DNA of 64,000 nt from Saccharicrinis sp050296935 (GCA_050296935.1 JBNKRV010000067.1:3590-67589); one strand, 5' to 3'. Shown: positions 45,992 through 55,596, counted from the stretch's first letter. Translations and numbers: made by a program. The notes: generated from the letters alone by a model not told the origin.

Positions 45992-48205
45992 TTAATTTCC
46001 TGCATATTTTTTAAAATATCCACACTCCTTAATTACCTCTTTATAATATTTTGTATTTGAGTATTTTTCCTTAAGTTTTTGAAAGCCCTTCCAGGCCAAA
46101 AAGTTATCATTGCCAGTGTCGTTATAATATTCATTACGTTCGCATTTTGCCAGCAGGTAATTACATTTAGCTCTTTGTTCATTATTTGTTGCTGTTTCTG
46201 ATGCTTTTTGGTAATAGTATTTTGCATTGGTCATATCGTATATCTTATTGCCTAATAAATCATCAAAAATATAGGTGCCTTCTCCAACGATGTTTCCTTC
46301 ATAAAATACACGCGCATTTCCATAATAAGTCATGTTATAAAAAGAATTGCCCAACAAAAGATAATTATTATATAAATCTTCTCCATTTTTAACTTTACCC
46401 TGCATAATCTGAATAATTTCAATAAATCTCAACTTGCTGAATTTTGTGCTTTGCCTGGCAGCATGGTCACAATCATGACAATCCTTTATAAAACCATTAA
46501 AAGGGTTGCCCAATAACAATTCATCTTTTGCACTTCCTGCTTTACTCATATACTTCATTGCTAGATCAATTTCATTGTTGAATGTGGCCATCACAGCCTG
46601 GAACTCGTAAATATCCTCGATGGAGTATCTATAAACATCTTGTGCAAGATTTTCAAAAGGTGTTTTTTCAGGTTTTTCCAAAAACATTTTCATCTGTTCA
46701 ATTTTCTGGTTGTCTTTGTAAAAAGCAAGCACAGGGCTGAATAGTTCTGACATAATTACATCATGTTTTGAGGCATAAAGTTGCGAAAGATAAGCTTTAC
46801 TCCAGTTAGTCGCTTTTTCATATCTAAATTCGTCAGGTGCTTTTTTAGGTAATTCAAAATACAACCATTTTAAATCAGTAAGTAGTTTATTTTCAGCCTC
46901 CTTATCTATTTCAGTAATTGCTGAAAGGGTATTCACAAACTTCAATAATCGCAACTGAGACTTTGTTACTTCCTTTTGAGGCATAATTTCTTCTGCCTTG
47001 CTGTATAATTCAGAGGCTTGTGTATAATTTGCTGACAAGGTTTGCAAATAGCCTGCTGCAGTATACCACAAATAGGGCTTTACTGTCTTCTTTGACAAGG
47101 CTATGTGTGTTATCAACTCAACTGTATTTTCATCTATGTTTTCCTTGATTTTCTCTTTGTGTTCAGCTAATGAATTATAGCCATAGGAGTCAAATTTTAA
47201 TTCTATTTTATTAATCAGTCGGGCAACTAGAAAATTGAGGTTAATATTTTGAGGATCCAGTTTAAAAATTTCTTTAATCGCACGTTCCTCATCATTATAA
47301 TAGCCCAAAAGGGCCCATAAATTGGCCTTCTCAGAATCGGTTCCAGCCAGTTTTAATGCACCAATCCAATCAGATTCGTTTTGCGGATGGAAACTATACA
47401 TTGCTGTTTTTCTTAACTGAGTGCAATTATTGAAAACAATGCTATACAAATAATTTGATTTGGCATAATCCCCGGATTTATAACTTATTCCGGCTAAATA
47501 CGACAAGACTCTATAGTACAGCGTGTTTCGGGGTTGTGTTTTGTTTGTTTTTTCAAAAAATGCCTGGGCATCTTTAGTTTTATTGCTGTAAAAGTAAGCC
47601 TTCATCACCTGGAACCAATAACGGTTTTTTAAAAAATTATTGGTCGTTTGCTGATATTTTAACTTAAGTTGATCGATAACGGATGATTCTACTTTGGGCG
47701 TTTCTTCCTTTGTTTCGTAATCCCAATAATCATATCTTGATAACGAACTTATTTCCACTATTTTTGCCCAGTATAAAAACTCTATAAAAGCTTTCACTTC
47801 CCTATTTGTCAGATCAATTTTTGCAGACCACTCATTATATGTGCCGGTTTTTGTATTATTCGCTATAAACTTATATAATTCATTAACTACAGGGGGGCTT
47901 TCCTTATTGAGCAGAAAAAACTTCAGGTTATCTGTTGATAATTTGCGATTAAGAAAGCCCTTCCAATTGGCAATCATTTGATCATTAAACCTTGATATGT
48001 GATCATCATCATGTCCTCCACCATAAAACATGTTATAAGGATCATAAAAGAATTCAGAAAAGGAAGGATCCACAAAGGTTTCAGGTGTAAAGTTGGAATA
48101 ACCATAATAATCACCATCATCACTACACGCAATTCCAATGCCTATGGAAACAATTCCAACAGCACTAAAAGTAATTAACAATTTTCTTAAAGTCTTGCTT
48201 TTCAT
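45992..48205 (-). CDS. Large hypothetical lipoprotein with TPR-like helices
   Basis: This 737-residue protein has a lipoprotein-type signal (..IGIGIACSDD, Cys about 27). The N-terminal part is rich in Tyr, Phe and Asp; the rest is helical with degenerate TPR-like pairs (e.g. ASELYSKAEEIMPQKE, AKYYYQKASETATNNEQRAKCNYLLAKCE). A CHDCDHA motif near residue 570 could bind metal or heme, though it is not a CxxCH. Its start overlaps the end of the upstream gene by 41 nt, showing tight translational coupling. I do not recognise a named family. A periplasmic or outer-membrane scaffold is inference. Confidence 0.8.
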   Translation of the reverse strand: MKSKTLRKLLITFSAVGIVSIGIGIACSDDGDYYGYSNFTPETFVDPSFSEFFYDPYNMFYGGGHDDDHISRFNDQMIANWKGFLNRKLSTDNLKFFLLNKESPPVVNELYKFIANNTKTGTYNEWSAKIDLTNREVKAFIEFLYWAKIVEISSLSRYDYWDYETKEETPKVESSVIDQLKLKYQQTTNNFLKNRYWFQVMKAYFYSNKTKDAQAFFEKTNKTQPRNTLYYRVLSYLAGISYKSGDYAKSNYLYSIVFNNCTQLRKTAMYSFHPQNESDWIGALKLAGTDSEKANLWALLGYYNDEERAIKEIFKLDPQNINLNFLVARLINKIELKFDSYGYNSLAEHKEKIKENIDENTVELITHIALSKKTVKPYLWYTAAGYLQTLSANYTQASELYSKAEEIMPQKEVTKSQLRLLKFVNTLSAITEIDKEAENKLLTDLKWLYFELPKKAPDEFRYEKATNWSKAYLSQLYASKHDVIMSELFSPVLAFYKDNQKIEQMKMFLEKPEKTPFENLAQDVYRYSIEDIYEFQAVMATFNNEIDLAMKYMSKAGSAKDELLLGNPFNGFIKDCHDCDHAARQSTKFSKLRFIEIIQIMQGKVKNGEDLYNNYLLLGNSFYNMTYYGNARVFYEGNIVGEGTYIFDDLLGNKIYDMTNAKYYYQKASETATNNEQRAKCNYLLAKCERNEYYNDTGNDNFLAWKGFQKLKEKYSNTKYYKEVIKECGYFKKYAGN

Positions 48206-49193
48206 TTTTATTGTTGCTTAAGTTGATTGAATCCAAATCGAAAAATATAATTTGAGAGGGTACTTCTTTTAAGTTTTTACCCAAATCGTCAGCCATTTCA
48301 ATTATATCTTTAAAGTTAATGGTTTCTAATTTGATTTTGTCGTTCTTTTTGAAATAATACCCAAACTTAAAATTCGGATTTTTTGTTTTTACAAAGTTTT
48401 CTCCTGTTTGTATGAAATTTGTATCTTTCTCAAAACTGTGAATGTTAATTTTACTAATCAGATTCACTACCTTATTGTCTCTTATTTGCACTCCCCTTGA
48501 AAAAATAGGCAAGGCCACTTCAAGCTTCATCGGGTACACCTTTAAACTTTTCAGGTACTTTGCTGCAATCTTTCTATCATATACCGAATTAAGTTTGTCA
48601 GCAGCAATAGTACCCATGTTGTAATACATTAAAACACCATAATCTACAGGTGGAACTTTTGTTTTTAAGAAATATTTAACCTGGTGCAAACGAATCGTTG
48701 CAGATAATTTCTTATTTGATTTTAATTTAAGAATTTCAATAAATTTCATAAAACGATCCCTGCTGTTTTCAGACCAATCGCAGTCGAGCTGGATTTCATT
48801 ACTGTTTATGCCCTGCTTTTTGTTAATTTTAGCAATATAATTGGTTACATGCTGCGCAAGGGTATCTAAATCAACACCTTTATTTAGCATGACCTTGTTT
48901 TTTATATACACAACAGGTACAACCTCAACACCATGTGGTTGTTGCAAGAAATTTATGGTACCCACCGGAAACGCTTCATTGGAACCTTTATCCAAATCAA
49001 TATCAAAATACCTTACATACAGCCTTTTTACATGATTTTCTTTCAGGCACTTTAGCTCATAATCATTTAGTACAAAAGTGGTTTTCCAGTAATAAAAAGA
49101 AACGGAAGGGGAGGGCTCTTTTTGGCATGAGAAAAAAGGCAAAATCAGAAAATAAAAAAATGTAAGCCGCATCAATGAAATTATTTTTCTCAT
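48165..49193 (-). CDS. Hypothetical lipoprotein, TIM-barrel-like (DUF3142-like?)
   Basis: This 342-residue lipoprotein (..LPFFSC, Cys about 23) reads like a (beta/alpha) barrel: VKRLYVRYFDIDL, VEVVPVVYIKN, EIQLDCDWSENSRDRFMKFIEIL, LSATIRLHQV, GVLMYYNMG and LEVALPIFS. This order resembles DUF3142, a family related to glycoside hydrolases, with a conserved QLDCDW strand that could carry catalytic acids. The assignment is tentative. It overlaps the next gene by 41 nt, and the pair probably acts together at the outer membrane. Confidence 0.8.
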   Translation of the reverse strand: MRKIISLMRLTFFYFLILPFFSCQKEPSPSVSFYYWKTTFVLNDYELKCLKENHVKRLYVRYFDIDLDKGSNEAFPVGTINFLQQPHGVEVVPVVYIKNKVMLNKGVDLDTLAQHVTNYIAKINKKQGINSNEIQLDCDWSENSRDRFMKFIEILKLKSNKKLSATIRLHQVKYFLKTKVPPVDYGVLMYYNMGTIAADKLNSVYDRKIAAKYLKSLKVYPMKLEVALPIFSRGVQIRDNKVVNLISKINIHSFEKDTNFIQTGENFVKTKNPNFKFGYYFKKNDKIKLETINFKDIIEMADDLGKNLKEVPSQIIFFDLDSINLSNNKNEKQDFKKIVNYF

Positions 49194-49293
49194 TAGGTTC
49201 TGCTTTTAATGTGCTTTTGTTAATCCTAATCTTTTATTATTAATTCTGAATAATTCTTGAATTTTATCAATAACCAACTACTTTATTGACTAT

Positions 49294-49347
49294 GTTAAGT
49301 TAAATTTCTTTAAAAACCCCGAAGGGCCCAGCGTAAGCTAATCCCTC
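49294..49347. repeat. REP-like intergenic repeat, copy 1
   Basis: GTTAAGTTAAATTTCTTTAA followed by CCCGAAGGGCCCAGCGTAAGC is the reverse complement of the element at 60557-60608, with only a few differences. It sits in the gap downstream of mog and upstream of the lipoprotein pair. Confidence 0.6.
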
Positions 49348-49396
49348 AATAAGAGTTTCATTCAAAGAAAACCTATCTGCTTTCATGCATCGAGGT

Positions 49397-49930
49397 CTAT
49401 TTTTTCTTGGGCCTGAACGGTTTTATTACCTCTTCGTTACATTCTAAATAAGGCCCCTCCATAAGATCTATACAATATGGAACAGCAGGAAAAACAGCAT
49501 CTAAGCATTCTCGTATTGACTTTGGTTTTCCGGGCAGATTAATGATTAAACTACTGCCCCTGAGACCTGCAGTTTGTCTTGAAAGAATGGCAGTAGGCAC
49601 ATACCTTAGCGATTCAGCCCTCATCAACTCTCCAAAGCCCGGCATCATGCGATCACAAACCGCTTCAGTTGCTTCTGGTGTAACATCTCTTTTAGCCGGG
49701 CCTGTACCTCCGGTTGTAACAACTAAACAACAATTTTGTTTGTCGACCATATCAATAATGGCCTTTTCAATAACTTCCTGTTCATCCGGAATTATTTCAT
49801 AAACCTCTTTCCATTTTGAAGTTAAATATTCATTTAGTGTATCAATGATTGCTTTTCCGCTTATATCTTCATAAATTCCCGCACTTGCTCTATCGCTTAC
49901 AGTTATAATTCCTATTTTAATTGTTGACAT
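49397..49930 (-). CDS. mog: Molybdopterin adenylyltransferase (MogA/MoaB family)
   Basis: This 177-residue protein matches the MogA/MoaB fold: IGIITVSDRASAGIYEDISG at the start, VVTTGGTGPAKRDVTPEAT as the MPT-binding loop, and GLRGSSLIINLPGKPKSI near the C-terminus. It adenylylates molybdopterin before molybdenum insertion. No other molybdenum cofactor gene is present nearby, so it appears isolated from its pathway. MogA and MoaB are hard to separate by eye; the length favours Mog. Confidence 0.92.
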   Translation of the reverse strand: MSTIKIGIITVSDRASAGIYEDISGKAIIDTLNEYLTSKWKEVYEIIPDEQEVIEKAIIDMVDKQNCCLVVTTGGTGPAKRDVTPEATEAVCDRMMPGFGELMRAESLRYVPTAILSRQTAGLRGSSLIINLPGKPKSIRECLDAVFPAVPYCIDLMEGPYLECNEEVIKPFRPKKK

Positions 49931-50057
49931 ATCTATTTTCCTTTGATTTTGAAATTCCTTTGTTGTAATTTTTAGTTTGCATGTGACTGCAGTTTGTTGC
50001 TCGAAAACTACTTAAAACCCCTATTAGAAATGTCGGGCATGTAACCACTTCTCTTTT

Positions 50058-51845
50058 TTAATTCTGTAACATTTGACTTATTAGTGAAACACTGAAAATA
50101 CTTAAGAGAAACCAGCCTAAAAATCCTTCGAGTATAGTTATATATTTTGAAACTCCCTTTACAGGTATTGCCCCAAAACCAAGTGTTGAAAAAGCATTAA
50201 TGCTTAGTATTGTTGAATTGAGCGCACGAATAAATCCCAGATAAATTAGATAAATTGCAATTGAACAGACAACAGTTACACTTACAAATACTTTGCGTGC
50301 AGGCTCAAGATCTGTCCAACGTCCTTGCAGCACTTCCGTTCTTCGGTAAATAAAAGTTACTATTTTATGTCTGATAATTGAAAGCAGGTATAAAGGCTTG
50401 CCCAACAGCATAATAAAAGCCGGGATTGCAACCTTGCTCTCTGCCATTTCTTTTTTATAATCAGCAAACATTTTTAAATCTTCAATGTGAGTCTCTGTAT
50501 AAAAATCTTCTAACTTTTGCTCCGATCTAAAATAGAGCATTATTTTCCGGTGTTGTTTAATCAGAAATGTCCGGTTAATACCATCCCAATCGCTGTAAAA
50601 AAAGAAGTACGAAGCTGCAAAAATAAGAATGGTCCACATGGATATAATTAGTGATTGTACCGGATTAGTTCCATATTCCGAAAAATATTTTAGAAATTGG
50701 TTAAACCTCCAATTAAACCAAGAACGAATATCAGGATTTTGTTGATATAAATTGTGATACTTCCTGGTTTCCATATCTTTCATTTGAATAAGACAAGCGT
50801 TGGCCGATTCGTTATCCCCCTGGGTTCGGTACATTGAATGAAACTTTTGATAGGAACTGTTTATTTCGTTGTAAATGTCAACATTGGAAATTAGGGTATC
50901 TGTTTTATGTGTGTAGGATGGCTGATCAAAAGACGAATATAATCCGACACCTACCGAATCTAATTGGCTCCAATTAAAAGAAGTATTGTCTTTTGGGAAA
51001 TTAAACTGGTACATTCCAAATGGCTGGTTAAACTTACAGTCGCGAACCGTAAAATTTTCTTTTATTGAACAATTAACAAAGTCCAAAATGCTATTGGAAA
51101 AATCATTTCCATCAAAGCTTATCTCATCGTATTTCCCGCCATCAAACACTATAACAGGAATCACTTCAGTAGGCAAAACATTGCAATCACTAAAATAAAT
51201 TCTGTTAATCTTCTTTTCATTCTGACCAAAAAGAAACAGATACTGGAAAATATGATTCTCATTTTCATATCCTCTTTTATAATAACTTTCCACGGTCTTA
51301 TAGTCAGTATAGAATGAACAATTTGAAAATGACAAGGAACTCATTTGTGATTCGAAGACAACTGTTCTTTGCAAGATAGAACAATACTCAAATTGTATTA
51401 TATGCATATCTGAAGTAAAAAAATCCAGTCCCTGTTTAAAGGTGCAATTATAAATATAAAGTTGAGTGGCTCCCTCACAATTTTCAAAACTGATGTTTTT
51501 ATGAAAAACAACATTCCTGAGATGACAGGTTGAGTTGCCAAGAAATTTGCAGTTTTCAAATATAACAATTGGATAAATATTTTTTACGCTTTTTTTATCC
51601 TTATCTGATGGTTTGTTGATTATGGGTTGACTCCAGGAATATAGAGAATCTTTATGTTTGTCATAATAAATTTCTGTGTTTACTAAGTAATATTGCTTGC
51701 CTTTACAGTTTTCCATTTCCTCAATCCATTCACTAATGGATATTTTTCTTTTGTAACTTTTCTGAGAATAGATGTGAGATGAAATGAAAATATTGAATAA
51801 AAGAATTAGATAGATAACTTTTTTTGCCTTATTGGTTTCATACAT
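50058..51845 (-). CDS. Beta-helix ectodomain fused to ion-channel-like pore
   Basis: This 595-residue protein starts with a signal peptide or first membrane helix (about 10-27). An extracytoplasmic region (about 30-310) has short repeats such as FENCKFLGN, FENCEGATQLYIYNCTF and FEYCSILQ, suggesting a pentapeptide-like right-handed beta helix. Membrane helices lie at about 403, 520 and the C-terminus. Near the end, NAFSTLGFGAIPV-KG followed by a hydrophobic helix resembles the pore loop and second helix of two-TM potassium channels (usual TVGYGD.P), but with GFGA in place of GYGD. It may be an ion channel with an unusual filter; function is inferred. Confidence 0.75.
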   Translation of the reverse strand: MYETNKAKKVIYLILLFNIFISSHIYSQKSYKRKISISEWIEEMENCKGKQYYLVNTEIYYDKHKDSLYSWSQPIINKPSDKDKKSVKNIYPIVIFENCKFLGNSTCHLRNVVFHKNISFENCEGATQLYIYNCTFKQGLDFFTSDMHIIQFEYCSILQRTVVFESQMSSLSFSNCSFYTDYKTVESYYKRGYENENHIFQYLFLFGQNEKKINRIYFSDCNVLPTEVIPVIVFDGGKYDEISFDGNDFSNSILDFVNCSIKENFTVRDCKFNQPFGMYQFNFPKDNTSFNWSQLDSVGVGLYSSFDQPSYTHKTDTLISNVDIYNEINSSYQKFHSMYRTQGDNESANACLIQMKDMETRKYHNLYQQNPDIRSWFNWRFNQFLKYFSEYGTNPVQSLIISMWTILIFAASYFFFYSDWDGINRTFLIKQHRKIMLYFRSEQKLEDFYTETHIEDLKMFADYKKEMAESKVAIPAFIMLLGKPLYLLSIIRHKIVTFIYRRTEVLQGRWTDLEPARKVFVSVTVVCSIAIYLIYLGFIRALNSTILSINAFSTLGFGAIPVKGVSKYITILEGFLGWFLLSIFSVSLISQMLQN

Positions 51846-52171
51846 GCTGTTTGTTTTATTGACTATAATGCCAGGCTACGCTCAGGAAAGTCCAAATGTA
51901 CAAATTTCCTTATTAAGCGAACAGTAAATTTATGATTTTGCTATTCATTTTCGGTCTAAGCGTAAAATAATAGATTTTACCGGCATGTCTGACTTGAGTA
52001 TAGCTTGTAAGTTACACGGATTTATTTGAATGATTATTACAAAACCTATTTTTAACTTCTAGATAACTTCATTGGCAAGCGACAATATAGGACGACTTGA
52101 TAAATTGATACAAGTGAAAAGCAGGGATTCTTTTCTATTTTTGTATCTTACTACTAGAAAAATGACATAGT
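51846..52171. other. Divergent promoter region, channel / histidine kinase
   Basis: This 326-bp spacer lies between divergent genes. TATTTTTG at 52136-52143 fits the -7 box for the plus-strand kinase, 29 bp before its ATG, but no TTG lies 19-21 bp upstream. No other structure was found. Confidence 0.4.
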
Positions 52172-54295
52172 ATGAATAGATTTTTCATTGCAAAAAGCAT
52201 TTTAGCACTTCTGATTGTATTGTTTTTCCTACAAAATGGTTTTTCGCAAACTAGTGAAATTGATAGTTTGAACAACCTTTTAAAACAAGAAGAAGATCTG
52301 GGAAAAAGGCTTAATTTAATTCTTGATATTACCGAAATTAATTTAAATGATGAACCTGTAAATTCGACCAGCGTCCTTGATTCGGTTTATAACATTGCCA
52401 TAGATGATCAATATAAATCAGTTCAGGGGCGTGTGTACTTTTTGAAAGGGAAAATCTATATCAATCAGATGAATTTACCTGCCGCCTTTGAGCATTTAGA
52501 TAAGGCAAGAAACATTTTTGAAGAATTAGATAATGTTGAATATATCAAAAAGTCATTAGTTGCAATGGCCGATGCATACTCTGCAAATGAAAACTATGAA
52601 AAAAGTATTGACTGTATTCAATTAATTAATGATAAATATGTTTCGAAAAAAGACAAATTAGGAAAGGCTAACTGTAAAGTTCGGATTGGTATTTTTCAAT
52701 TTTATCTTGGAGATACTATAAAAGCGAAACTAAATTATTTAAGTGCCCTGAAGTACTATAAGGATATTGAGCATTATTCAGGTATGTCAAGATGTTATAA
52801 CAACATAGGGATTATGTGCGCCGATCTTGATTCTGCCGTATTTTATTTAGAAAAGGCATTAGTTTATTTTGAAAAGGCTGGTGACTATAATGTATTGTCG
52901 CACGGGCACAGTAATATAGCGGTGTTTTATGAGCGTAAAAAAGATTATAGGAATGCAAAAAAGCATTTACTGAAAGCATTGGCAATAAAAAAAATATTGA
53001 ACAATAAAAAAGAAGAAATTGAGGCCGCAAATAATTTATCACGTTTTTACAACTCTGTTAATAATCCCGACAGGTCAATAATTTTGGCAAAAAAGTGCCT
53101 GGAAGAAGTTGTACCATTAAATCTGCCTGTTATAGAGCAGGATATATTAGCGAACCTGGTTGAAGGGTACAAGACTAAAAATGATTATAAAATGGCATTC
53201 TTTTATTTGAAAAGAATGAAAGAAAAGCGCGATACGATTTATAGAATTGAAAATAGTAAGCTCATACATGAAATGCAAACTAAGTTTGAGGTTGAAAAAG
53301 TTGAAAATGAGAACCTCCACCTAAAAGAAAAGGCAAAGAAAGACCGAGTGATACGAAATATTGCAATAATTACCGCAGTTTTATCAGTGTTTTCTTTATT
53401 CCTGGTTATTAACAGATACAAGCTAAAAAGGAAATTAATTTTAAAAGATAAACAATTTCTTGAAGAACAGGTAGAAAAAGACAAGATAATAATATTGCAA
53501 AAGGAGACGCAGGCAAAATTAGAAAAAGAAGAGCATTTAAGAATCCAGGAAGAGCTAAAAGCACAGGAAAGCATTCGGCTAATGAATATAAAATTGAAGG
53601 AAGAAATTGCCACTAAAGACAAATTCTTTTCAATTATTTCGCACGACTTAAAAAACCCATTTAGTGCAATTGTTGAATTTTCAAATATGTTGATAAATGA
53701 TTTCGATAAGTATCCTAAAGAGAAAATGTTGCACTATATATCTTTAATAAGAGATAGTTCTAAGCAAACGTATGATTTGCTACAGAATTTATTGTATTGG
53801 TCACGTCAGCAAACAGGGAGGATTGAATTTAAGCCAAGAGCGGTAATGTTAAATGAAATGTTTAGTAAAATTAAAGATTTGTTCATTGGTAATGCTATTC
53901 AGAAAAATATTGATTTGAAAATAAATTGCGAAAACAATATTCGTATTTCTGCCGACGAAAATATGTTACAGACCTTACTTAGGAATTTAATCAGTAACGC
54001 AATTAAATTTACCAATTTGAACGGAGAAGTTAATTTAAATGCCTGCCTAAAAAGTAATGATGTAATAATTGAGGTTAAAGACAATGGGATAGGTATGGGC
54101 CCGGATGAATTAGATAAGATTTTTAAACTGGAGGAAAAATTCAGCCAACTGGGAACAAATAATGAAGCGGGTACTGGTTTGGGTTTAGTTTTATGTGAAG
54201 AAATAGTTGCTCAACACAATGGAATCATTGACGTGGAAAGTGAAATAGGAAAAGGAACTGTTTTTATAGTTACTTTGCCAAAGGAATTAAACTAG
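52172..54295 (+). CDS. Orphan TPR sensor histidine kinase
   Basis: This 707-residue protein has a signal peptide (..NGFSQ), TPR-like periplasmic region (about 60-370, AVFYLEKALVYFEKAGDYN), one transmembrane helix (about 394-416), a charged coiled coil (417-485) and a kinase core. His about 490 is in FSIISHDLKNPFSAI; the N box NLISNAIKF, G1 DNGIGMGP and G2 GTGLGLVL are intact. Unlike the kinase at 19647-22178 it has no adjacent regulator, so its partner is elsewhere. It diverges from the channel-like gene and is followed by decayed genes. Confidence 0.92.
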   Translation: MNRFFIAKSILALLIVLFFLQNGFSQTSEIDSLNNLLKQEEDLGKRLNLILDITEINLNDEPVNSTSVLDSVYNIAIDDQYKSVQGRVYFLKGKIYINQMNLPAAFEHLDKARNIFEELDNVEYIKKSLVAMADAYSANENYEKSIDCIQLINDKYVSKKDKLGKANCKVRIGIFQFYLGDTIKAKLNYLSALKYYKDIEHYSGMSRCYNNIGIMCADLDSAVFYLEKALVYFEKAGDYNVLSHGHSNIAVFYERKKDYRNAKKHLLKALAIKKILNNKKEEIEAANNLSRFYNSVNNPDRSIILAKKCLEEVVPLNLPVIEQDILANLVEGYKTKNDYKMAFFYLKRMKEKRDTIYRIENSKLIHEMQTKFEVEKVENENLHLKEKAKKDRVIRNIAIITAVLSVFSLFLVINRYKLKRKLILKDKQFLEEQVEKDKIIILQKETQAKLEKEEHLRIQEELKAQESIRLMNIKLKEEIATKDKFFSIISHDLKNPFSAIVEFSNMLINDFDKYPKEKMLHYISLIRDSSKQTYDLLQNLLYWSRQQTGRIEFKPRAVMLNEMFSKIKDLFIGNAIQKNIDLKINCENNIRISADENMLQTLLRNLISNAIKFTNLNGEVNLNACLKSNDVIIEVKDNGIGMGPDELDKIFKLEEKFSQLGTNNEAGTGLGLVLCEEIVAQHNGIIDVESEIGKGTVFIVTLPKELN

Positions 54296-54371
54296 TCGTT
54301 TTTTGCTTACCTTTATATCAAAGGGCCAGTTAAAACTGGTACTAGTAGGGATTCGTGCCACGGCAAGAACT

Positions 54372-54546
54372 CTATTTCTTATTCTTTTTAACTCTTACAG
54401 CATAGGTAGCAATATAATCTTCGCCGAGTTTTATATGAACATCATAAAACCCAAGCCTTTTATACCGAACCGCTGTTAGTAACTGGTTTGCTTCACAAGC
54501 TTGCAAACCAAAACTGCCATTCGATCGGCATATACAAAGCCATTTT
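54372..54546 (-). pseudogene. Coding remnant, unknown origin
   Basis: On the minus strand a stretch without start codon reads RSNGSFGLQACEANQLLTAV, then RYKRLGFYDVHIKLGEDYIA and VRVKKNKK to a TAG at 54372-54374. It looks protein-like in composition and ends with a basic tail. It lies just downstream of the remnant at 54558-54784 and may be the other end of the same lost gene. Confidence 0.35.
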
Positions 54547-54557
54547 AAAATCTCAAT

Positions 54558-54784
54558 TTACAATATTTCAAACTGGCTTAGTATAATTTGTGAATGATGA
54601 AAACGACCACAAGTAATTTTATCCTGGTTTTTGAAGTATTGAAAAACTTCCGAATCACTCATTTTTGCAAAATCAATGATTTCTTTTTGGCAAGAATTAC
54701 AGAAACCACCATCTCCAGTGCTTTAAACTGCTCAAATTTTTCAAAGCAGGGTTTGTCAATTGCAAGGCGGAATTTTTGGCTCAT
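54558..54784 (-). pseudogene. Frameshifted N-terminal domain of a Bacteroidota PC..FC.SC protein
   Basis: From ATG at 54782-54784 the frame reads MSQKFRLAIDKPCFEKFEQF; after a frame change it continues GGFCNSCQKEIIDFAKMSDS, then CGRFHHSQI, to a TAA at 54558-54560. This matches a well-known N-terminal zinc-ribbon-like domain of Bacteroidota proteins (pattern KPCxExWxxM..GrFCxSCxKxVxDFTxMS). The frameshift near residue 25 and lack of a body show that the gene is dead. Confidence 0.6.
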
Positions 54785-54904
54785 GTCTTTTGTTTTTATT
54801 ATTCTATGTATTCACAAAGAATTATTCATCTGTACAAACCTACGAAATCGGTTGATGAATTTTTTATGATAAGTTAGAAAATAAGAGGTGAAAGAAGTGA
54901 TTAG

Positions 54905-55102
54905 ATGTAATTCTGTTTAATTCTATGTCTTGCTTGTTCTTCATTTGCTGCGGTACAATTATATTGTCTGGTTTTATTTTAATTTCGTTTAAGTTTATCC
55001 TTTTCGGTTATAAGATTGGCTGCGCCTCAGTTGCAATTTGGAAGCCAAACTCTTTAAGTCTTTGACTTGCATGCTCTATTTCATTTTTTATTCCTTTCAT
55101 TC
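54905..55102 (-). pseudogene. Possible coding remnant
   Basis: The minus strand reads MKGIKNEIEHASQRLKEFGF, QIATEAQPIL, one in-frame TAA, then PKRINLNEIKIKPDNI and QQMKNKQDIELNRI. The text looks protein-like across the stop, suggesting a decayed gene, but no family was recognised and chance cannot be excluded. Confidence 0.3.
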
Positions 55103-55234
55103 ACCCATGCCTTGCAATGTTTGCAGTAGCACACTGCTGTCATTTTATGTCCAAGCCTGAGCGATAGCTCAAATTTGAGCCCAATGCCATTAAGTCAAGG
55201 CAGTCTCATTAATGAACGTCATTGGTAGCATAAA

Positions 55235-55265
55235 CGAAGCAATCTTTTCTTGAAGAGATTACTTC
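55235..55265. repeat. REP-like hairpin
   Basis: CGAAGCAATCT and AGATTACTTCG pair imperfectly, followed by TGTTTCTCCCTGTAATGACG. This wording is typical of dispersed intergenic REP-type repeats in Bacteroidota genomes. Confidence 0.5.
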
Positions 55266-55339
55266 GTTGTTTCTCCCTGTAATGACGAAAAGGGTGCTAA
55301 CTTGATGACATTATACTTGTGCCATCAAGGGCACTGCCC

Positions 55340-55552
55340 CTATCTGTTTTCATTCGAAGAGCACGTTTTTATTCCAAAAGGTGCATAAAGTGGGCAAAAA
55401 CTTATTAAACTGGTCAATACGAATATACCAGCCAGTGCTAAAAGCACTATTCCAAGCGTTCCTGTAATTATTTTTGTAAAAAAAAGAACTCCTACAATTG
55501 CAGCAATTATTATTCTAATAATTTTGTCTGCTGAACCCATATTTTTTTTCAT
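55340..55552 (-). CDS. DUF2892 (YgaP-like) small membrane protein
   Basis: This 70-residue protein begins MKKNMGSADKIIRIIIAAIVG and has two membrane helices (about 12-31 and 33-52), then CPLYAPFGIKTC, the usual DUF2892 ending. The family is related to the membrane part of the rhodanese YgaP, but no rhodanese domain is present. It lies 76 bp downstream of a Crp/Fnr gene on the same strand and has a good -7 box of its own. DUF2892-Crp/Fnr pairing is common in Bacteroidota, hinting at a redox or stress role. Confidence 0.88.
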   Translation of the reverse strand: MKKNMGSADKIIRIIIAAIVGVLFFTKIITGTLGIVLLALAGIFVLTSLISFCPLYAPFGIKTCSSNENR

Positions 55553-55588
55553 CTTTCAATTATTTATGGTTTATGCAAAATTGCTCTA

Positions 55589-55596
55589 CAAAAGTA
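55589..55596 (-). promoter_or_regulatory. Possible -7 box for DUF2892 gene
   Basis: TACTTTTG on the minus strand fits TAnnTTTG, about 37 bp before the ATG. No -33 TTG was found. A short palindrome-like GACTATAGTC lies at 55620-55629, near the end of the crp/fnr gene, and could be a regulator site. Confidence 0.45.

Noticed and set aside
54594..54869. 91-codon plus-strand frame
   Set aside because: Antisense shadow of the frameshifted minus-strand remnant at 54558-54784, which has recognisable domain text.
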